From the NCBI RefSeq assembly GCF_033546935.1, contig NZ_CP137854.1, positions 2,914,001 through 2,978,000 of the forward strand: 64,000 nucleotides of DNA, written 5' to 3'. The position numbers were made by a program, and so were the translations under genes. Below, piece after piece: positions 33,733 through 45,401 of the stretch. Under the pieces are notes generated by a model that saw only the letters and a program-made list of their open reading frames with translations, made no database searches and was not told where the DNA came from. Source of the DNA: Xylophilus sp. GOD-11R. GTDB taxonomy: Bacteria; Pseudomonadota; Gammaproteobacteria; Burkholderiales; Burkholderiaceae_C. The number at the start of each line of letters is the position of its first letter. Within the stretch, counting starts at the first letter, position 1.

Positions 33733-34200
33733 CTATTCGCGGTGGTAAGGGTGGCCGGCGTTGAGCGACCAGGCACGGTAGAGCTGCTCGATCAGCAGCA
33801 CCCGCGCCATCGCATGCGGCAAGGTCAGGTCGGACAGGCGGATGCGCTCGTGCGCGGCGGCGCGAAAAGCGGGGTCGAGCCCGTCCGGGCCGCCGATCAC
33901 CATCGCCACGTCGTCGCCTTCACGCTGCCAGGCGCTCAGGCGCGCGGCGAGCGCGGCGGTGGTGAGCGAAGTGCCCCGCTCGTCGAGCACCACGATGCGG
34001 GAGCCGCGCGCAATCGCGGCCTCAATGCGGCCACGTTCGGCGGCATACAAAGTCTCGAGCGTCTTGGAGCCGCGCGGCTCGGTCTTCACCGTCTTGATGT
34101 CCACCCGCAGTTCGGGCGGAAACCGCTTGGCGTAGTCGTCGTACGCGGTCTGCGCCCAAGCCGGCATGCGCTGGCCCACGGCCACGATCGACAGCTTCAC
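33733..34200 (-). CDS. rlmH: 23S rRNA (pseudouridine1915-N3)-methyltransferase
   Basis: A 155-residue SPOUT methyltransferase acting on helix 69 of 23S rRNA in assembled ribosomes. The full length matches the family. The SAM-binding knot is visible as [11 protein letters not shown], and the end [20 protein letters not shown] followed by NAGHPYHRE is diagnostic. The N-terminus [15 protein letters not shown] fits. It is 22 bp downstream of rsfS, the usual pairing. Confidence 0.97.
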   Translation of the reverse strand: MKLSIVAVGQRMPAWAQTAYDDYAKRFPPELRVDIKTVKTEPRGSKTLETLYAAERGRIEAAIARGSRIVVLDERGTSLTTAALAARLSAWQREGDDVAMVIGGPDGLDPAFRAAAHERIRLSDLTLPHAMARVLLIEQLYRAWSLNAGHPYHRE

Positions 34201-34222
34201 GGGCTCGGCGCTTCCCGACGGA

Positions 34223-35026
34223 TCAACGCGCCGACTTGCGCGCCGGTGCCTTGCGCGCGGCGGTCTTGGCAGCCGTCTTGGCGGCCGTCTTCTTGGCCGG
34301 GGCGCCGACGACCACGGTCTTGATACGCGTCTTGGTGGCGGGCGTCTTGACGGCGGGCGTCTTGACGGCGGCCGTCTTGGTCGCAGCCGTCTTGGTCGCG
34401 GCCTGCTTGGCCGGTGACAGCGCGCCGGACGACACCTGCTTGGCCGCCACCTTCCTGGCTGCCGGCGCCGCCTTCTTGGCGACAGCCTTGCGGCCGGGTG
34501 CGCGGGCGGCGACCGGTGCCTCGTCGGCAGCGGACTTCTTGCCCGCCGTCTTGCCCTCGGCCTTGCGCGCCTTGGCCGGCTTGGCGGCGGCCAGCGCGGC
34601 GGCCTCTTCTTCCTTGGCCGCCTTGGAGGCGGCGGCGGACTTGCCCGACGGACCCTTCAGGCGAACCGGGGTGTCGCCCCAGATCTCTTCGAGGTGGTAA
34701 TACTGGCGGATGGCGGGCTGCATGATGTGCGCCACGGCGGCGCCGCAGTCCACGATGATCCATTCGCCGTTGTCTTCGCCCTCGGTGCGGGGCTTGTCGA
34801 AACCGGCTTCACGCACCGCGTCGCGCACACTGGCGGCCAGGGCCTTGGTCTGTCGGTTGGAGGTGCCCGAAGCCACGATCACCCGCTCGAACAGCGGCGA
34901 CAGATGCTCGGTGTTGAACACCCGGATGTCCTGCGCCTTGACGTCCTCCAGTCCATCGACGATGGCGCGTTGGAGTTTCTGGACGTCTTTCTTGGCTGCG
35001 GTTTCCGTTTTGGGAGTGGTCGTCAT
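34223..35026 (-). CDS. rsfS: Ribosomal silencing factor with an unusually long Lys/Ala-rich tail
   Basis: RsfS binds ribosomal protein L14 and blocks subunit joining under nutrient limitation. Residues about 10-125 form the normal domain ([71 protein letters not shown]). Usual length is about 110-130, but this chain has 267 residues. The extra ~140 are a low-complexity, strongly basic tail of AAKK/KTAA/KTPA repeats resembling histone-H1-like tails. The start overlaps the nadD stop by one base (TGATG). Confidence 0.93.
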   Translation of the reverse strand: MTTTPKTETAAKKDVQKLQRAIVDGLEDVKAQDIRVFNTEHLSPLFERVIVASGTSNRQTKALAASVRDAVREAGFDKPRTEGEDNGEWIIVDCGAAVAHIMQPAIRQYYHLEEIWGDTPVRLKGPSGKSAAASKAAKEEEAAALAAAKPAKARKAEGKTAGKKSAADEAPVAARAPGRKAVAKKAAPAARKVAAKQVSSGALSPAKQAATKTAATKTAAVKTPAVKTPATKTRIKTVVVGAPAKKTAAKTAAKTAARKAPARKSAR

Positions 35027-35640
35027 CAGGCTGTGCGGTAGAGGTGGTGTTGGTCAATATAGCGCGCCACGCCTGGAGGAACCAGGGGGCGAAGGTCCTC
35101 GCCGCGGGCTGCGCGGTCTCGGATGTCGGTGGCACTGGTGTCGACGGTAGGCATGTCGATCCAGCACCATCGGGCGCCGGGTTCGTTCCGCCATAGCGGG
35201 CCCGACGCGTCGAAGGATGCTCCCGGCCGGCGCGCGATGGCCACCGTGGCCTGGGCGAGCAGGTAGTTCCAGTCGTGCCACGAAGGCAGCGAGGCGGCCT
35301 GGTCACCGCCGATGATCAAGAAGAACTGCGCCGCCGGCTGCTCGCTGCGCAGTTCGCGCAGGGTGTCGACGGTGTAGCTGGGGCCGTCGCGGCGCAGTTC
35401 ACGCTCGTCGATGGCCGCGCCGGCGATGTGGTCGAAGGCCGCGTGCGCCATGGCGGCACGGTCGACTGCCGGCGACAGCGGGCGTGCCTTGTGCCAGGCG
35501 GAGCCCGTCGGGATCAGCAGCAGACGGTCGAGCCGCAGCTGCGCCGACGCCGCCTCCGCCAGGGCGACGTGCGCATGGTGCGGCGGGTCGAACGCGCCGC
35601 CGAAGATGCCGACGCGCAGGGGTTTTTCGGTGTGGTTCAG
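35026..35640 (-). CDS. nadD: Nicotinate-nucleotide adenylyltransferase (probable CTG start)
   Basis: A 204-residue enzyme converting nicotinate mononucleotide and ATP to deamido-NAD. Motifs: [19 protein letters not shown] near the start, [16 protein letters not shown] in the middle and [11 protein letters not shown] near the end. No ATG, GTG or TTG lies at a sensible place upstream of RVGIFGG. The best candidate is CTG at 35640-35638, which overlaps the hemF stop as CTGA, like the ATGA junctions elsewhere in this window. A second CTG is at 35646. It is coupled to rsfS downstream. Confidence 0.88.
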   Translation of the reverse strand: MNHTEKPLRVGIFGGAFDPPHHAHVALAEAASAQLRLDRLLLIPTGSAWHKARPLSPAVDRAAMAHAAFDHIAGAAIDERELRRDGPSYTVDTLRELRSEQPAAQFFLIIGGDQAASLPSWHDWNYLLAQATVAIARRPGASFDASGPLWRNEPGARWCWIDMPTVDTSATDIRDRAARGEDLRPLVPPGVARYIDQHHLYRTA

Positions 35641-36545
35641 ATCCAGTCCCGTGGGGCCAGAAAGGACTCGGCCAGCGCGGCTTCGGGCGAACCCGGCTGC
35701 GACTGGTACTGGTAACGCCACGCCGCCATCGGCGGCATGGACAGCAGAATCGATTCGGTACGCCCGCCCGACTGCAGACCGAAATGCGTGCCGCGATCCC
35801 AGACGAGGTTGAACTCGACATAACGACCGCGCCGATAGCGCTGGAACTCGGTCTCCCGCTCTCCCCAGGGCAGGTGCTGGCGGCGCGCCACGATCGGCAG
35901 GTAGGCCGGCAGGAACGCATCGGCCACCGACTCCACCATGGCGCGGTCGCCCACCTCGCCCAACTCGGCGAAATCGTCGAAGAAGATGCCGCCGATGCCG
36001 CGTGCTTCCTGCCGGTGCTTCAAAAAGAAGTAGCGGTCGCACCACGCCTTGAAGCGCGGGTACTTGTCGTCGCCATAGGGCTGCAGCGCATTGCGGCAGA
36101 CGGTGTGGAAATGCACCGCGTCTTCTGCGAAGCCGTAGACCGGCGTGAGGTCCATCCCGCCGCCATACCAGCGCGTCGGCTCTTCGCCCGGATGCCCCGC
36201 CGAGATCATGCGCACGTTCATGTGCACCGTCGGCACGAAGGGATTGCGCGGATGAAACACCAGCGACAGCCCCATCGCTTCGAAAGGCGCCCCCGCCAGC
36301 TGCGGCCGGTGCTCCGTAGCCGAAGGCGGCAGCCGCGCCCCCCGCACATGCGAGAACCCGCACCCTGCCCGTTCGAACACCGCACCACCTTCGAGAATGC
36401 GGGTGATGCCTTCGCCCTGCAGCGCTTCGCCAGCCGGCTTCGTCCAGGGATCGGTAACGAAGGCCACATCGCCACCCGCAGCCGATTCGATCGCTTCCAG
36501 CGCCGACACGATGCGTTGCTGCAGAGCGACCAGATACCCGCGCAT
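35637..36545 (-). CDS. hemF: Oxygen-dependent coproporphyrinogen III oxidase
   Basis: A 302-residue heme-pathway enzyme that decarboxylates coproporphyrinogen III using O2. Motifs: [38 protein letters not shown] and [18 protein letters not shown]. Length from ATG 36545 equals the family norm; an in-frame GTG at 36614 would add 23 residues not typical of HemF. A palindromic repeat copy separates it from purD. Its stop overlaps the proposed nadD start. Confidence 0.95.
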   Translation of the reverse strand: MRGYLVALQQRIVSALEAIESAAGGDVAFVTDPWTKPAGEALQGEGITRILEGGAVFERAGCGFSHVRGARLPPSATEHRPQLAGAPFEAMGLSLVFHPRNPFVPTVHMNVRMISAGHPGEEPTRWYGGGMDLTPVYGFAEDAVHFHTVCRNALQPYGDDKYPRFKAWCDRYFFLKHRQEARGIGGIFFDDFAELGEVGDRAMVESVADAFLPAYLPIVARRQHLPWGERETEFQRYRRGRYVEFNLVWDRGTHFGLQSGGRTESILLSMPPMAAWRYQYQSQPGSPEAALAESFLAPRDWI

Positions 36546-36618
36546 GTCCGACGCACCACCCACGGTCGGCGCCCCCGAGGCCACAAGCTCAAGCACGGCC
36601 AAATCCTGGAACACCGTG

Positions 36619-36695
36619 GAGCCGGCTTTGCCGGGCCACCGGTGTTGCCCCCGGGACGGGGGTTGGCGTCCACACGAAGTGGGAAAGCCTGGGGG
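36619..36695. repeat. Single REP-like palindromic element downstream of purD
   Basis: Read on the minus strand, this ~77-bp element begins directly after the purD stop: CCCCCAGGCTTTCCCACTTC, then an ACCCCCGTCCCGGGGG hairpin and GGCAAAGCCGG. It aligns with the unit of the tandem array at 43800-44295. It is therefore a second locus of the same dispersed family, again starting right after a stop codon. Confidence 0.7.
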
Positions 36696-37976
36696 TCATC
36701 CCTTCACCGCGCGGAAGCCGATATCGCGACGGTACTGGGCCCCGTCGAAATGGATGCCGCGCGCCACGTCGTACACCCGCTGCTGCGCCTGCTTCACGCT
36801 ATCGGCCAGTGCCGTCACGCAGAGCACGCGACCACCGCTGGTTCGCACCACGCCGTCTTGCAGCACGGTGCCTGCATGGAACACCATGGCGTCTTCGCTA
36901 TCGGCCGGCAGGCCCTGGATCGCATCGCCCTTGCGCGGGTCGAGCGGATAGCCGTGCGCGGCCATCACCACGCCCAGCGCCACGCGGCGGTCCCAGACGA
37001 GCTCGACCTGGTCGAGCCGGCCTTCGGCGCCGGCGAGCAGCACGTCGCACAGGTCGCTCTTGAGCCGCATCATGATCGGCTGGGTTTCCGGGTCGCCCAT
37101 GCGGCAGTTGAATTCGAGCGTCTTGGGCTTGCCCGAGGCGTCGATCATCAGGCCGGCATACAGGAAGCCCGAATACGGAATGCCGTCCTTTTCCATGCCG
37201 CGAATGGTCGGCATGATGATTTCGCGCATGGCGCGAGCATGCACGTCGGCGGTGACCACGGGCGCAGGCGAATACGCGCCCATGCCGCCGGTGTTGGGGC
37301 CGGCGTCGCCGTCGAGCAGGCGCTTGTGGTCCTGGCTGGTGGCCAGGGCGACCACGTTCTTGCCGTCGCACAGCACGATGAAGCTGGCTTCCTCGCCCTG
37401 CAGGAATTCTTCGATCACCACACGCGCGCCGCCGTCGTTGTGCGACACGCCGAACTTGTTGTCGACCAGCATGAAGTCGATGGCCTCATGCGCCTCGGCA
37501 GCGGTCATGGCCACGACCACGCCCTTGCCCGCCGCCAGGCCGTCGGCCTTGACCACGATGGGCGCGCCCTTGGCGTCCACATACGCATGCGCTGCCGCCG
37601 CGTCGGTGAAGGCCTGGTATTCGGCCGTCGGGATGCCGTGACGCTGCATGAACGCCTTGGAGAAAGCCTTCGAGCTCTCCAGCTGCGCGCCCGCTTTGGT
37701 GGGCCCGAACACCTTGAGTCCGTGCGCGCGGAATTCGTCGACCACGCCGGCCGCCAGCGGCGCCTCGGGGCCGACGACCGTCAGACCGATCTTCTCGGCC
37801 TGCGCCCATTGACGCAGCTCGACCACGTCGGTGATCGCCACGTCTTCGTAGGTGGCGTCGCGCGCCGTGCCGCCGTTGCCAGGCGCCACGAACACCCGCT
37901 GCACCTTGGGTGACTGGGAAAGCTTCCATGCCAGCGCATGTTCGCGCCCGCCGCCGCCGATGACCAGAACCTTCAT
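36696..37976 (-). CDS. purD: Phosphoribosylamine-glycine ligase
   Basis: A 426-residue ATP-grasp enzyme of de novo purine synthesis making glycinamide ribonucleotide. Motifs: [17 protein letters not shown] at the N-terminus, [33 protein letters not shown] and [14 protein letters not shown]. Length is normal. ATG 37976 (MKVLVIGG) is preferred over an upstream GTG at 37988 because the beta-strand starts there. It follows yebC by 8 bp and ends at a REP-like repeat. Confidence 0.97.
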   Translation of the reverse strand: MKVLVIGGGGREHALAWKLSQSPKVQRVFVAPGNGGTARDATYEDVAITDVVELRQWAQAEKIGLTVVGPEAPLAAGVVDEFRAHGLKVFGPTKAGAQLESSKAFSKAFMQRHGIPTAEYQAFTDAAAAHAYVDAKGAPIVVKADGLAAGKGVVVAMTAAEAHEAIDFMLVDNKFGVSHNDGGARVVIEEFLQGEEASFIVLCDGKNVVALATSQDHKRLLDGDAGPNTGGMGAYSPAPVVTADVHARAMREIIMPTIRGMEKDGIPYSGFLYAGLMIDASGKPKTLEFNCRMGDPETQPIMMRLKSDLCDVLLAGAEGRLDQVELVWDRRVALGVVMAAHGYPLDPRKGDAIQGLPADSEDAMVFHAGTVLQDGVVRTSGGRVLCVTALADSVKQAQQRVYDVARGIHFDGAQYRRDIGFRAVKG

Positions 37977-37984
37977 ACCGCCCT

Positions 37985-38710
37985 TCACTCGGACAACGCC
38001 GCGTTGTGGAATACCTCCTGGACGTCGTCCAGGTCTTCCAGCACGTCGAGCAGTTTCTGCATCTTCGCGGCGTCCTCGCCTGCGATATCGACGGTGTTTT
38101 CGGCCCGCATCGTCACTTCGGCGATCTCGGGGTTGAAGCCGGCCGCAGCCAGCGCGTCGCGCACCGACTCGAATTCGGTCGGCGGCGTCAGGACTTCGAT
38201 GGAGCCGTCGTCATGGGTGACGACGTCTTCGGCGCCGGCTTCCAGCGCGGCTTCCATCAGCTTGTCCTCGTCGGTGCCGGGGGCAAAGAGCATCTGCCCC
38301 ACGTGCTTGAACTGGAAGGCCACCGAGCCTTCGGTGCCCATGTTGCCGCCGTACTTGCTGAAGGCGTGGCGCACCTCGGCCACGGTGCGCACGCGGTTGT
38401 CGGTCATGGTGTCGACGATGATCGCCGCGCCGCCGATGCCGTAGCCCTCGTAGCGGATTTCCTCGTAGCTCACGCCTTCGAGGTTGCCGGTGGCCTTGTC
38501 GATGTTGCGCTTGATGGTGTCGGCCGGCATGTTGGCCGCCTTGGCCTTGTCGACCGCCAGCCGCAGCCGCGGATTGGCGTTGAGATCGCCGCCGCCGGCG
38601 CGGGCGGCCACCATGATTTCACGGATGACCCGCGTCCAGACCTTGCCGCGCTTTTCGTCCTGGCGGCCCTTGCGGTGCTGAATGTTGGCCCATTTGCTGT
38701 GTCCAGCCAT
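37985..38710 (-). CDS. yebC: YebC/PmpR-family protein
   Basis: A 241-residue protein of the YebC/TACO1 family, known as translation-supporting or transcription-regulating factors depending on the paralogue. The N-terminal signature [20 protein letters not shown] fixes the start at 38710 and rejects an upstream TTG. The acidic C-terminal region ([18 protein letters not shown]) is standard. It is first in the yebC-purD-hemF-nadD string and divergent from the HerA-like gene. Confidence 0.93.
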   Translation of the reverse strand: MAGHSKWANIQHRKGRQDEKRGKVWTRVIREIMVAARAGGGDLNANPRLRLAVDKAKAANMPADTIKRNIDKATGNLEGVSYEEIRYEGYGIGGAAIIVDTMTDNRVRTVAEVRHAFSKYGGNMGTEGSVAFQFKHVGQMLFAPGTDEDKLMEAALEAGAEDVVTHDDGSIEVLTPPTEFESVRDALAAAGFNPEIAEVTMRAENTVDIAGEDAAKMQKLLDVLEDLDDVQEVFHNAALSE

Positions 38711-38839
38711 AGCTCGATGTGCTCGTTTTCTCTTCGTCCTGCCCGATGCGGGCAACCGGTGATTTTAGCGGGGTGCGCGTGGCGGGAGCGATACACTTGC
38801 CCGACACACTTTTTCCGGCGCCCACCGGGGCCGATTCGC

Positions 38840-40390
38840 ATGACCGTCGAACTGCCCGTCGCTCGTAATTCCAAGACTTCGATCGCGCTGCTGCCGGCGC
38901 TGGCCAATCGCCATGGCCTGATCACCGGTGCCACCGGCACCGGCAAGACCGTCACCCTGCAAACCCTCGCACAGGGCTTCTCGCGCATCGGCGTGCCGGT
39001 GTTCATGGCCGACGTCAAGGGCGACATCGCCGGTATCTCGCGGCCCGGCGCCGTCTCCCCCAAGCTCGCCGCCACGCTGGCCGAACGCGGCATCGAGGTG
39101 CCCGCGCCCGCCGCCTGTCCCACCGTCTTCTGGGACGTGTTCGGCACCCAGGGCCATCCGGTGCGCGCCACCATCTCCGACATGGGGCCGCTGCTGCTCG
39201 GCCGCATGCTCGGCCTCAACGACACGCAATCGGGCGTGCTCGACATCGTCTTCAAGGTGGCCGACGACCGCGGCCTGCTGCTGCTCGACCTGAAGGATCT
39301 GCGCGCGCTGCTGCAGCACATTGGAGAGAACGCCGCCGAATTCCGCACCGCCTACGGCAACGTCAGCCCGGCGAGCATCGGCGCCATTCAGCGCGGCCTG
39401 CTGCAGATCGAAGCCCAGGGCGGCGACCGCTTCTTCGGCGAGCCGATGCTCGCCATCGACGACCTGCTGCAGACCGACCCGGCCACCGGCCACGGCAACA
39501 TCAACCTGCTGGCCGCCGACAAGCTGCTGCAGTCGCCGCGCCTCTACGCCACCTTCCTGCTGTGGCTGCTGTCGGAGCTGTTCGAGCACCTGCCGGAAAT
39601 CGGCGACCCCGAAAAACCCAAGCTGGTCTTCTTCTTCGACGAGGCGCATCTGCTGTTCGACGAAGCACCGCCGGCGCTGGTCAACCGCATCGAACTGGTG
39701 GTGCGGCTGGTGCGCTCCAAGGGCGTGGGCATCTATTTCGTCACCCAGAACCCGCTGGACGTGCCCGACAGCGTGCTCGCCCAGTTGGGCAACCGTATCC
39801 AGCACGCCCTGCGTGCCTTCACGCCGCGCGACCAGAAGGCGGTGCGCGCCGTCGCCGAGACCATGCGGCCGAATCCCGGCCTGGATGTGCAGGCCGCCAT
39901 CGGCGAACTGGCCACCGGCGAGGCCCTGCTCAGCCTGCTCGACGAGAAAGGCCGGCCGTCGCCGACCGAACGCGCCTTCGTGCTGCCGCCGGCCAGCCGC
40001 ATCGGCCCGATCACGCCGGCCGAGCGCGCCGAGACGATGAAGACCTCGCCCGTCGCCGGCGCCTACGAAACCCCGATCGATCGCGAATCGGCCTACGAAG
40101 TGCTGCGGGGCCGCGCCACGGCCGCGCCGCTGCCGGCCGGCCCGGCGCCCTCCTCGCCTTCCGCTCCATCCGCCCCTGGCCTGCCGCAGGCGACCGACGC
40201 ACCGGCCGGCGGCGGCATGTTCGACGGCCTGAACGACCTGGTCTTCGGCCACACCGGCCCGCGCGGCGGCCGCCACGAAGGCCTGGCGCAGACCGCCGCC
40301 CGCGCCGCCATCCGCACCATCGGCACCAGCGTGGGTCGCGAAATCGTGCGCGGCGTGCTCGGGAGCCTGTTCGGCGCCAAGAAGCGCTGA
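38840..40390 (+). CDS. HerA/YjgR-like ATPase (DUF853)
   Basis: A 516-residue FtsK/HerA-superfamily ATPase. Walker [13 protein letters not shown] is at about residues 29-40 and Walker [13 protein letters not shown] near 275. The arginine-containing segment [23 protein letters not shown] is typical of YjgR/DUF853. The C-terminal 90 residues are a Pro/Ala/Ser linker followed by a Gly-rich segment ([14 protein letters not shown]). The cellular role is not well defined; related enzymes act on DNA ends or move polymers. ATG 38840 fits the conserved N-terminus. Confidence 0.85.
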   Translation: MTVELPVARNSKTSIALLPALANRHGLITGATGTGKTVTLQTLAQGFSRIGVPVFMADVKGDIAGISRPGAVSPKLAATLAERGIEVPAPAACPTVFWDVFGTQGHPVRATISDMGPLLLGRMLGLNDTQSGVLDIVFKVADDRGLLLLDLKDLRALLQHIGENAAEFRTAYGNVSPASIGAIQRGLLQIEAQGGDRFFGEPMLAIDDLLQTDPATGHGNINLLAADKLLQSPRLYATFLLWLLSELFEHLPEIGDPEKPKLVFFFDEAHLLFDEAPPALVNRIELVVRLVRSKGVGIYFVTQNPLDVPDSVLAQLGNRIQHALRAFTPRDQKAVRAVAETMRPNPGLDVQAAIGELATGEALLSLLDEKGRPSPTERAFVLPPASRIGPITPAERAETMKTSPVAGAYETPIDRESAYEVLRGRATAAPLPAGPAPSSPSAPSAPGLPQATDAPAGGGMFDGLNDLVFGHTGPRGGRHEGLAQTAARAAIRTIGTSVGREIVRGVLGSLFGAKKR

Positions 40391-40489
40391 CGCCATCGAA
40401 CGGGCCGGGCCGGTGCGGCGCGGCGGACCCGCCCGGGTTGTCAGCCCGGGGGCCGGTGGCTACATTGGGATTTTGAAGAGGATGTTTTC

Positions 40490-41805
<1,316 letters not shown>

Positions 41806-41809
<4 letters not shown>

Positions 41810-43107
41810 ACACGGAAAGCAACGACCGCATCATCGAAAGAATCGACCTCACGGCCACCACGCGGCCCGACGGCGCCGCCGCCCTGCTGCGCAGCACGCC
41901 GGAAATCCGTCGCCGTGCGCAGGCACTGCTGGCGCGGGCGCGGGCCGGCGAGTCCGAGCATTTCACGGTGGACGACTCGGCCCTGGCGACGGCCGCCGGC
42001 CTGGTCGCCGCCACCACCCGCGAGCGCTACCCGAAATTCGCCGAGGCTGGCCTGCCCTTTCACAGCCGCTGGCGCCATTTCGAGGCCGGCGGCGTGGACC
42101 GCCGCGCCCGTCTCGACAAACTGCTCGGGCCGGTCGGCCAGGCAGAACGTGCCCGGGCGCAAATCGACCTGGCCCTGGTCAGCGTGCTGCTCGACGCCGG
42201 CGCCGGGCCCGGCTGGCGCTATGCCGAATCGGCCAGCGGACAGGAATTCAGCCGATCCGAAGGGTTGGGCGTGGCGAGCTTTCACGCCTTCACCGCCGGC
42301 CTGTTCTCCAGCGACCCGGCCAGGCCGCTGCAGGTCGACGCCGCCGGCCTGCGCGGACTGGTCACCGACCACCTGGCGCAGGCCTTCCAGGTTGGGCCGA
42401 AGAATCCGCTGGTCGGCATCGACGGCCGGGCCACCTTGCTGCGCCGCCTGGGCGAAGTCCTCGCCTCCCAACCCGAGACCTATGGCGAGGCCTGCCGACC
42501 GGCCGGCATGTTCGATCTGCTGACCGAGACCGAGCAGCACGAGATTCCGCCGACCGCCGAGGTCGGCGCGCACGACATCCTGTCGACGTTGCTGAGCACG
42601 CTCTCGCCGATCTGGCCATCTGCCAATGCCATCGGCGGCGAGCCGCTCGGCGACTGCTGGCGTCTGCGGTCCGCGACCGGTCCGGGCCTGACCGACGGCT
42701 GGATGCCCTTCCACAAGCTGTCGCAGTGGTTGACCTATTCGTTGATCGAGCCCTTCCAGTGGGCCGGCGTGCCGGTGCGCGACATCGATGCGCTGACCGG
42801 CCTGCCCGAATACCGCAACGGCGGCCTGCTGCTCGACGGCGGCGTGCTGCTGCTGCGCGACGCGGGCGCGGCGGTGCGCACCCACGCGGTGGGCGACCCG
42901 CTGGTGGTGGAGTGGCGGGCGCTGACCGTCGCCCTGCTCGACGAACTCGCGCCGCTGGTCCGCACGGAGCTCGGCACCACGGCCGAGACGATGCCGCTGG
43001 CCTGCATATTGGAAGGCGGCAGCTGGGCCGCGGGCCGGGTGCTGGCACAGCGCTTGCGCGGCGGAACTCCGCCCCTGGTCATCGACAGCGACGGCACGGT
43101 TTTTTGA
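41806..43107 (+). CDS. DUF1688 protein (Urc4-like, uracil catabolism)
   Basis: A 433-residue DUF1688 protein. Recognisable segments are [23 protein letters not shown]-type [33 protein letters not shown] and [21 protein letters not shown]. The biochemical step is not established; genetically it belongs to the URC uracil pathway with the GTP-cyclohydrolase-like protein and uracil phosphoribosyltransferase. The ATG overlaps the upstream stop, with an AAGGAAGGGG ribosome site. upp follows after 53 bp. Confidence 0.88.
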
Positions 43108-43160
43108 TTCAATCACGGCTTTTTCCCTGGCAGGCTCCGGCTGCTCCACCATTTCAAGAC

Positions 43161-43790
43161 ATGTCCCAAGTCCACCTCCTCGACCATCCTCTTGTCCAGC
43201 ACAAGCTCACCCTGATGCGCCGCAAGGACGCGTCCACCAACAGTTTCCGGCGCCTGCTCAACGAAATGTCCTCGCTGATGGCCTACGAGGTGACGCGCGA
43301 CATGGCGCTGCAGCCGGTCGACATCGAGACCCCGCTGGAGCCCACGACCGGCATGGTCATCGATGGCAAGAAGCTGGTGTTCGTGTCGATCCTGCGGGCG
43401 GGCAACGGCATCCTGGACGGCATGCTGTCGGTGGTTCCGGGTGCGCGCGTGGGGCACATCGGCCTTTATCGCGATCCGAAGACGCTGACCGCCATCGAGT
43501 ACTACTTCAAGATGCCCAGCGAGATGCACGAGCGCGACGTGATCGTGGTCGACCCGATGCTGGCCACCGGCAATTCGGCGATCGCGGCGGTGGAGCGGCT
43601 GAAGGAGCTGCGGCCGAAGTCGATCAAGTTCTGCTGCCTGTTGACCTGTCCGGAGGGCGTTGCGGCGATGCAGCGGGCGCATCCGGACGTGGACATCTAC
43701 ACGACCGCCATCGACCGCGAGCTGGATGCGCACGGCTACATCCGCCCGGGCCTCGGCGATGCGGGCGACCGGATCTTCGGGACGAAATGA
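43161..43790 (+). CDS. upp: Uracil phosphoribosyltransferase
   Basis: A 209-residue enzyme converting uracil and PRPP to UMP. Signatures: [34 protein letters not shown], the PRPP loop [17 protein letters not shown] and the C-terminus [15 protein letters not shown]. In this operon it probably feeds the URC pathway, in which UMP is an early intermediate, as well as salvage. It is followed within 10 bp by the tandem repeat array. Confidence 0.96.
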   Translation: MSQVHLLDHPLVQHKLTLMRRKDASTNSFRRLLNEMSSLMAYEVTRDMALQPVDIETPLEPTTGMVIDGKKLVFVSILRAGNGILDGMLSVVPGARVGHIGLYRDPKTLTAIEYYFKMPSEMHERDVIVVDPMLATGNSAIAAVERLKELRPKSIKFCCLLTCPEGVAAMQRAHPDVDIYTTAIDRELDAHGYIRPGLGDAGDRIFGTK

Positions 43791-43799
43791 CTCTCCCCC

Positions 43800-44295
43800 A
43801 GGCTTCCGCACTTCGTGTCGTACGCCTACCCCCTTCCGGGGGCGGCGCTGGCCAACCGGCAGAGCCGGTCGGCTGCGCCCTGGGATAAGGCTCACCCCAG
43901 GCTGCCGCACGGCGTGTCGTACGCCTTCCCCCTTCCGGGGGCGTCGCTGGCCAACCGGCAAAGCCGGTCGGCTGCGCCCTGGGATAAGGCTCACCCCAGG
44001 CTGCCGCACTGCGTGTCGTACGCCTAACCCCCCTTCCGGGGGCGGCGCTGGCCAACCGGCAAAGCCGGTCGGCTGCGCCCTGGGATAAGGCTCACCCCAG
44101 GCTGCCGCACTGCGTGTCATACGCCTCCCCCCTTCCGGGGGCGGCGCTGGCCAACCGGCAAAGCCGGCCGGCTGCGCCCTGGGATGAGGCTCAGCCCAGG
44201 CTGCCGCAATGCGTGTGGTTCGCCCACCCCCTTTTCGGGGGCGGCACCAGCCAACCGGCAAAACCGGTCGGCGGTGCCCCTGGTCGAGAGTGCCG
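43800..44295. repeat. Tandem array of five ~99-bp palindromic (REP/BIME-like) units
   Basis: Units start at 43800, 43899, 43998, 44099 and 44198, so the period is 99 bp apart from one 101-bp unit that has two extra C residues. Each carries three hairpins: CCCCCTTCCGGGGG, GCCAACCGGCAAAGCCGG with TCGGC, and CCTGGGATAAGG...CCCAGG. Units 1-4 are nearly identical; the fifth is more diverged. The array begins 10 bp after the upp stop and fills most of the 606-bp gap before the nucleoside transporter operon. A single related copy lies after purD. ORFs across it are artefacts. Confidence 0.9.
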
Positions 44296-44396
44296 TTGTC
44301 GGATTGCGCTGCGCGCGAGATTCGAGCGCCTTGGGGGTGGTTCGGTGGCAGCTTTCTTGCTAGGGTCGTGGTGATCAATCAACGAGGAGAAGCAAC

Positions 44397-45401
44397 TTGA
44401 AAGTCCGTCGTCAGTGGATCGTCCGTTCCGTCGCCGTGGCCGCGTTCGCCGCCGCGCTCGGGGCGCCGCAAGTCGTGTTGGCACAAGCCAAGGTGAAGGT
44501 GGCTGCGGCCTATACGGTGCCTTACGAACAGGCCTGGGTGAGCCGGCTGCACAAGGCGCTGAAGGCGGCCGAGGCGCGTGGGGAGATCGAATACAAGTCC
44601 ACCGAGAACGTGACCAACGCCGACTACGAACGCGTGCTGCGCGAATACGCCAACGGCGGCGCGCAGCTGATCGTGGGCGAGGCGTTCGCGGTGGAAACGG
44701 CCGCTCGCAAGGTGGCCAAGGACTTTCCCAAGACGGCCTTCCTGATGGGCTCGTCGGGCAAGCCACAGCAGCCCAACTTCTCGGTGTTCGACAACTACAT
44801 CCAGGAACCCGCCTACCTCACCGGCATGATCGCCGCCGGCATGTCCAAGTCGCACAAGATCGGCATGGTGGGCGGCTTCCCGATTCCCGAAGTCAACCGG
44901 CTCATGAACGCCTTCATGGCAGGCGCCCGCGAGATCGACCCGAAGACGACCTTCACCATCACCTTCATCAACAGCTGGTTCGATCCGCCCAAGGCCAAGG
45001 AAGCCACGCTCGCCATGATCGACCAGGGCGCCGACGTGCTGTATGCCGAACGCTTCGGCGTGTCGGACGCGGCCAAGGAGCGCGGCAAGCTCGCCATCGG
45101 CAATGTGATCGACAACCAGCCGCAGTACCCCGACACCATCGTGGCGACCGCGCTGTGGGCGATGGAGCCGTCCATCGACCACGCCATCGCCCAGGTCAAG
45201 GCGGGCAAGATGCAGGCCGAGGACTACGCGCCCTATTCGCTGATGAAGAACAAGGGCTCCTCGCTCGCGCCGCTGGGCACGTTCGAGAAAAAGGTGCCGG
45301 CCGAGCTGGTCGCCAAGGTCAAGGCCCGCGAGGCCGACATCCTGTCGGGCAAGTTCACCGTGAAGGTCGACGACAACACACCCAAGCCGTCTCCCAAGTG
45401 A
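44397..45401 (+). CDS. BMP-family ABC transporter substrate-binding protein (nucleoside/nucleobase)
   Basis: A 334-residue periplasmic binding protein of the Bmp/PnrA family, which binds nucleosides or nucleobases. The signal peptide runs to about residue 29 (ending VVLAQAKVKV). Body signatures are ADYERVLREYANGGAQLIVG, QEPAYLTGMIAAGMSKSHKIG and ADVLYAERFGVSDAAKERG. The start is a TTG at 44397, chosen because GAGGAG lies 8-12 bases upstream. It is the first gene of a six-gene plus-strand operon running to 51255 and probably receives the purine or pyrimidine substrate. Confidence 0.9.
   Translation: MKVRRQWIVRSVAVAAFAAALGAPQVVLAQAKVKVAAAYTVPYEQAWVSRLHKALKAAEARGEIEYKSTENVTNADYERVLREYANGGAQLIVGEAFAVETAARKVAKDFPKTAFLMGSSGKPQQPNFSVFDNYIQEPAYLTGMIAAGMSKSHKIGMVGGFPIPEVNRLMNAFMAGAREIDPKTTFTITFINSWFDPPKAKEATLAMIDQGADVLYAERFGVSDAAKERGKLAIGNVIDNQPQYPDTIVATALWAMEPSIDHAIAQVKAGKMQAEDYAPYSLMKNKGSSLAPLGTFEKKVPAELVAKVKAREADILSGKFTVKVDDNTPKPSPK

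Noticed and set aside
43800..44295. CRISPR array
   Set aside because: Units are contiguous 99-bp near-identical repeats with no unique spacers, and no cas genes are present.
43660..44417. Several open frames across the tandem repeats
   Set aside because: They arise because the ~99-bp unit is a multiple of three and lacks stops; repeated peptide units reflect DNA repeats, not a gene.
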